Shown here: positions 16,890 through 17,013 of the stretch, piece by piece | Position numbering within the stretch: position 1 is the stretch's first letter | Layout: every line of letters starts with the position of its first letter | NCBI GenBank assembly: GCA_016098155.1 | Contig: JAAAJB010000410.1 | Span: 15,321-32,333, forward strand | DNA from: Actinomortierella ambigua | Taxonomy: Eukaryota > Mortierellomycota > Mortierellomycetes > Mortierellales > Mortierellaceae | DNA: 17,013 nt | Direction of reading: 5' to 3' | Position numbers and translations under genes: made by a program | The notes under the pieces: model-generated | Database searches by the model: none | Seen by the model: the letters and a program-made list of their open reading frames with translations, nothing else | Told to the model about the DNA's origin: nothing

Positions 16890-17013
16890 GCCAGGGTGGA
16901 CTTTTCAACCTGGCCTGTCTCTTGTTGGACATTGGTCGATTGATTTGCAAATGAGTAATAGCCTCGTTCAGTTCTTAAAATCGTTCACGATTTCATGGCG
17001 ATTTCATCAGTTA
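16890..17013. other. Upstream region of the helicase gene
   Basis: This is 124 bp before the helicase ATG, moderately AT-rich, without a recognised gene. No promoter element is firm enough to name. The gene's promoter may continue beyond the window. Confidence 0.3.

Overview
The window looks like nuclear DNA of a fungus, probably an early-diverging one. Genes are split by many short GT-AG introns of about 70-215 nt, pyrimidine-rich acceptors usually end in TAG or CAG, A/T homopolymers and microsatellites are frequent, and one protein is rich in poly-Gln, poly-Gly and poly-Ser. Mortierellomycota would fit, but this is an impression from style and not a phylogenetic result. No tRNA, rRNA, CRISPR array or classical transposon ends were recognised.

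Layout. (1) 1-755 has no supported gene; its right part is the probable 3' UTR of the next gene. (2) 756-2456, minus strand, is the last exon of a Gln/Gly/Ser-rich protein with one good ubiquitin-interacting motif. It starts at a clean splice acceptor and no upstream exon is visible. (3) 2669-3604, plus strand, holds four intact exons for the last 213 residues of VPS45. It also begins at a splice acceptor with nothing upstream. The two genes therefore face each other head to head, each lacking its 5' part, across about 210 bp that contain a run of 26 A. (4) 3605-4268 is intergenic. (5) 4269-14378, plus strand, is one very large gene. I could assemble 20 exons with consistent phase (7833 nt, 2610 residues). 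(6) 14570-16889, minus strand, is a three-exon RecQ-family helicase, tail to tail with the large gene.

The main result is the large gene. Its N-terminal 1590 residues carry AT-hooks, a small zinc knuckle and three Tudor/chromo-barrel-like modules. Next come a ZZ-like finger, an extended PHD finger, a ZZ finger and a GATA-type finger. After these lies an amino-methyltransferase of prokaryotic type, with the order HGTW, FxGxGT, DIN, GD, HPPY. This resembles bacterial DNA N6-adenine/N4-cytosine methylases, not MT-A70/MTA1 and not a C5-cytosine methylase. A second, degenerate copy of the rear half of the methyltransferase follows, with HVPG where the first has HPPY. It has the same internal spacing and two introns at almost the same places.

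My reading is a chromatin-reading DNA methyltransferase: a bacterial-type amino-methylase captured by a fungus, intronised, partly duplicated inside the gene, and joined to histone- and DNA-reader modules. The neighbouring RecQ-like helicase may or may not be functionally linked. Substrate and base specificity cannot be told from the sequence.
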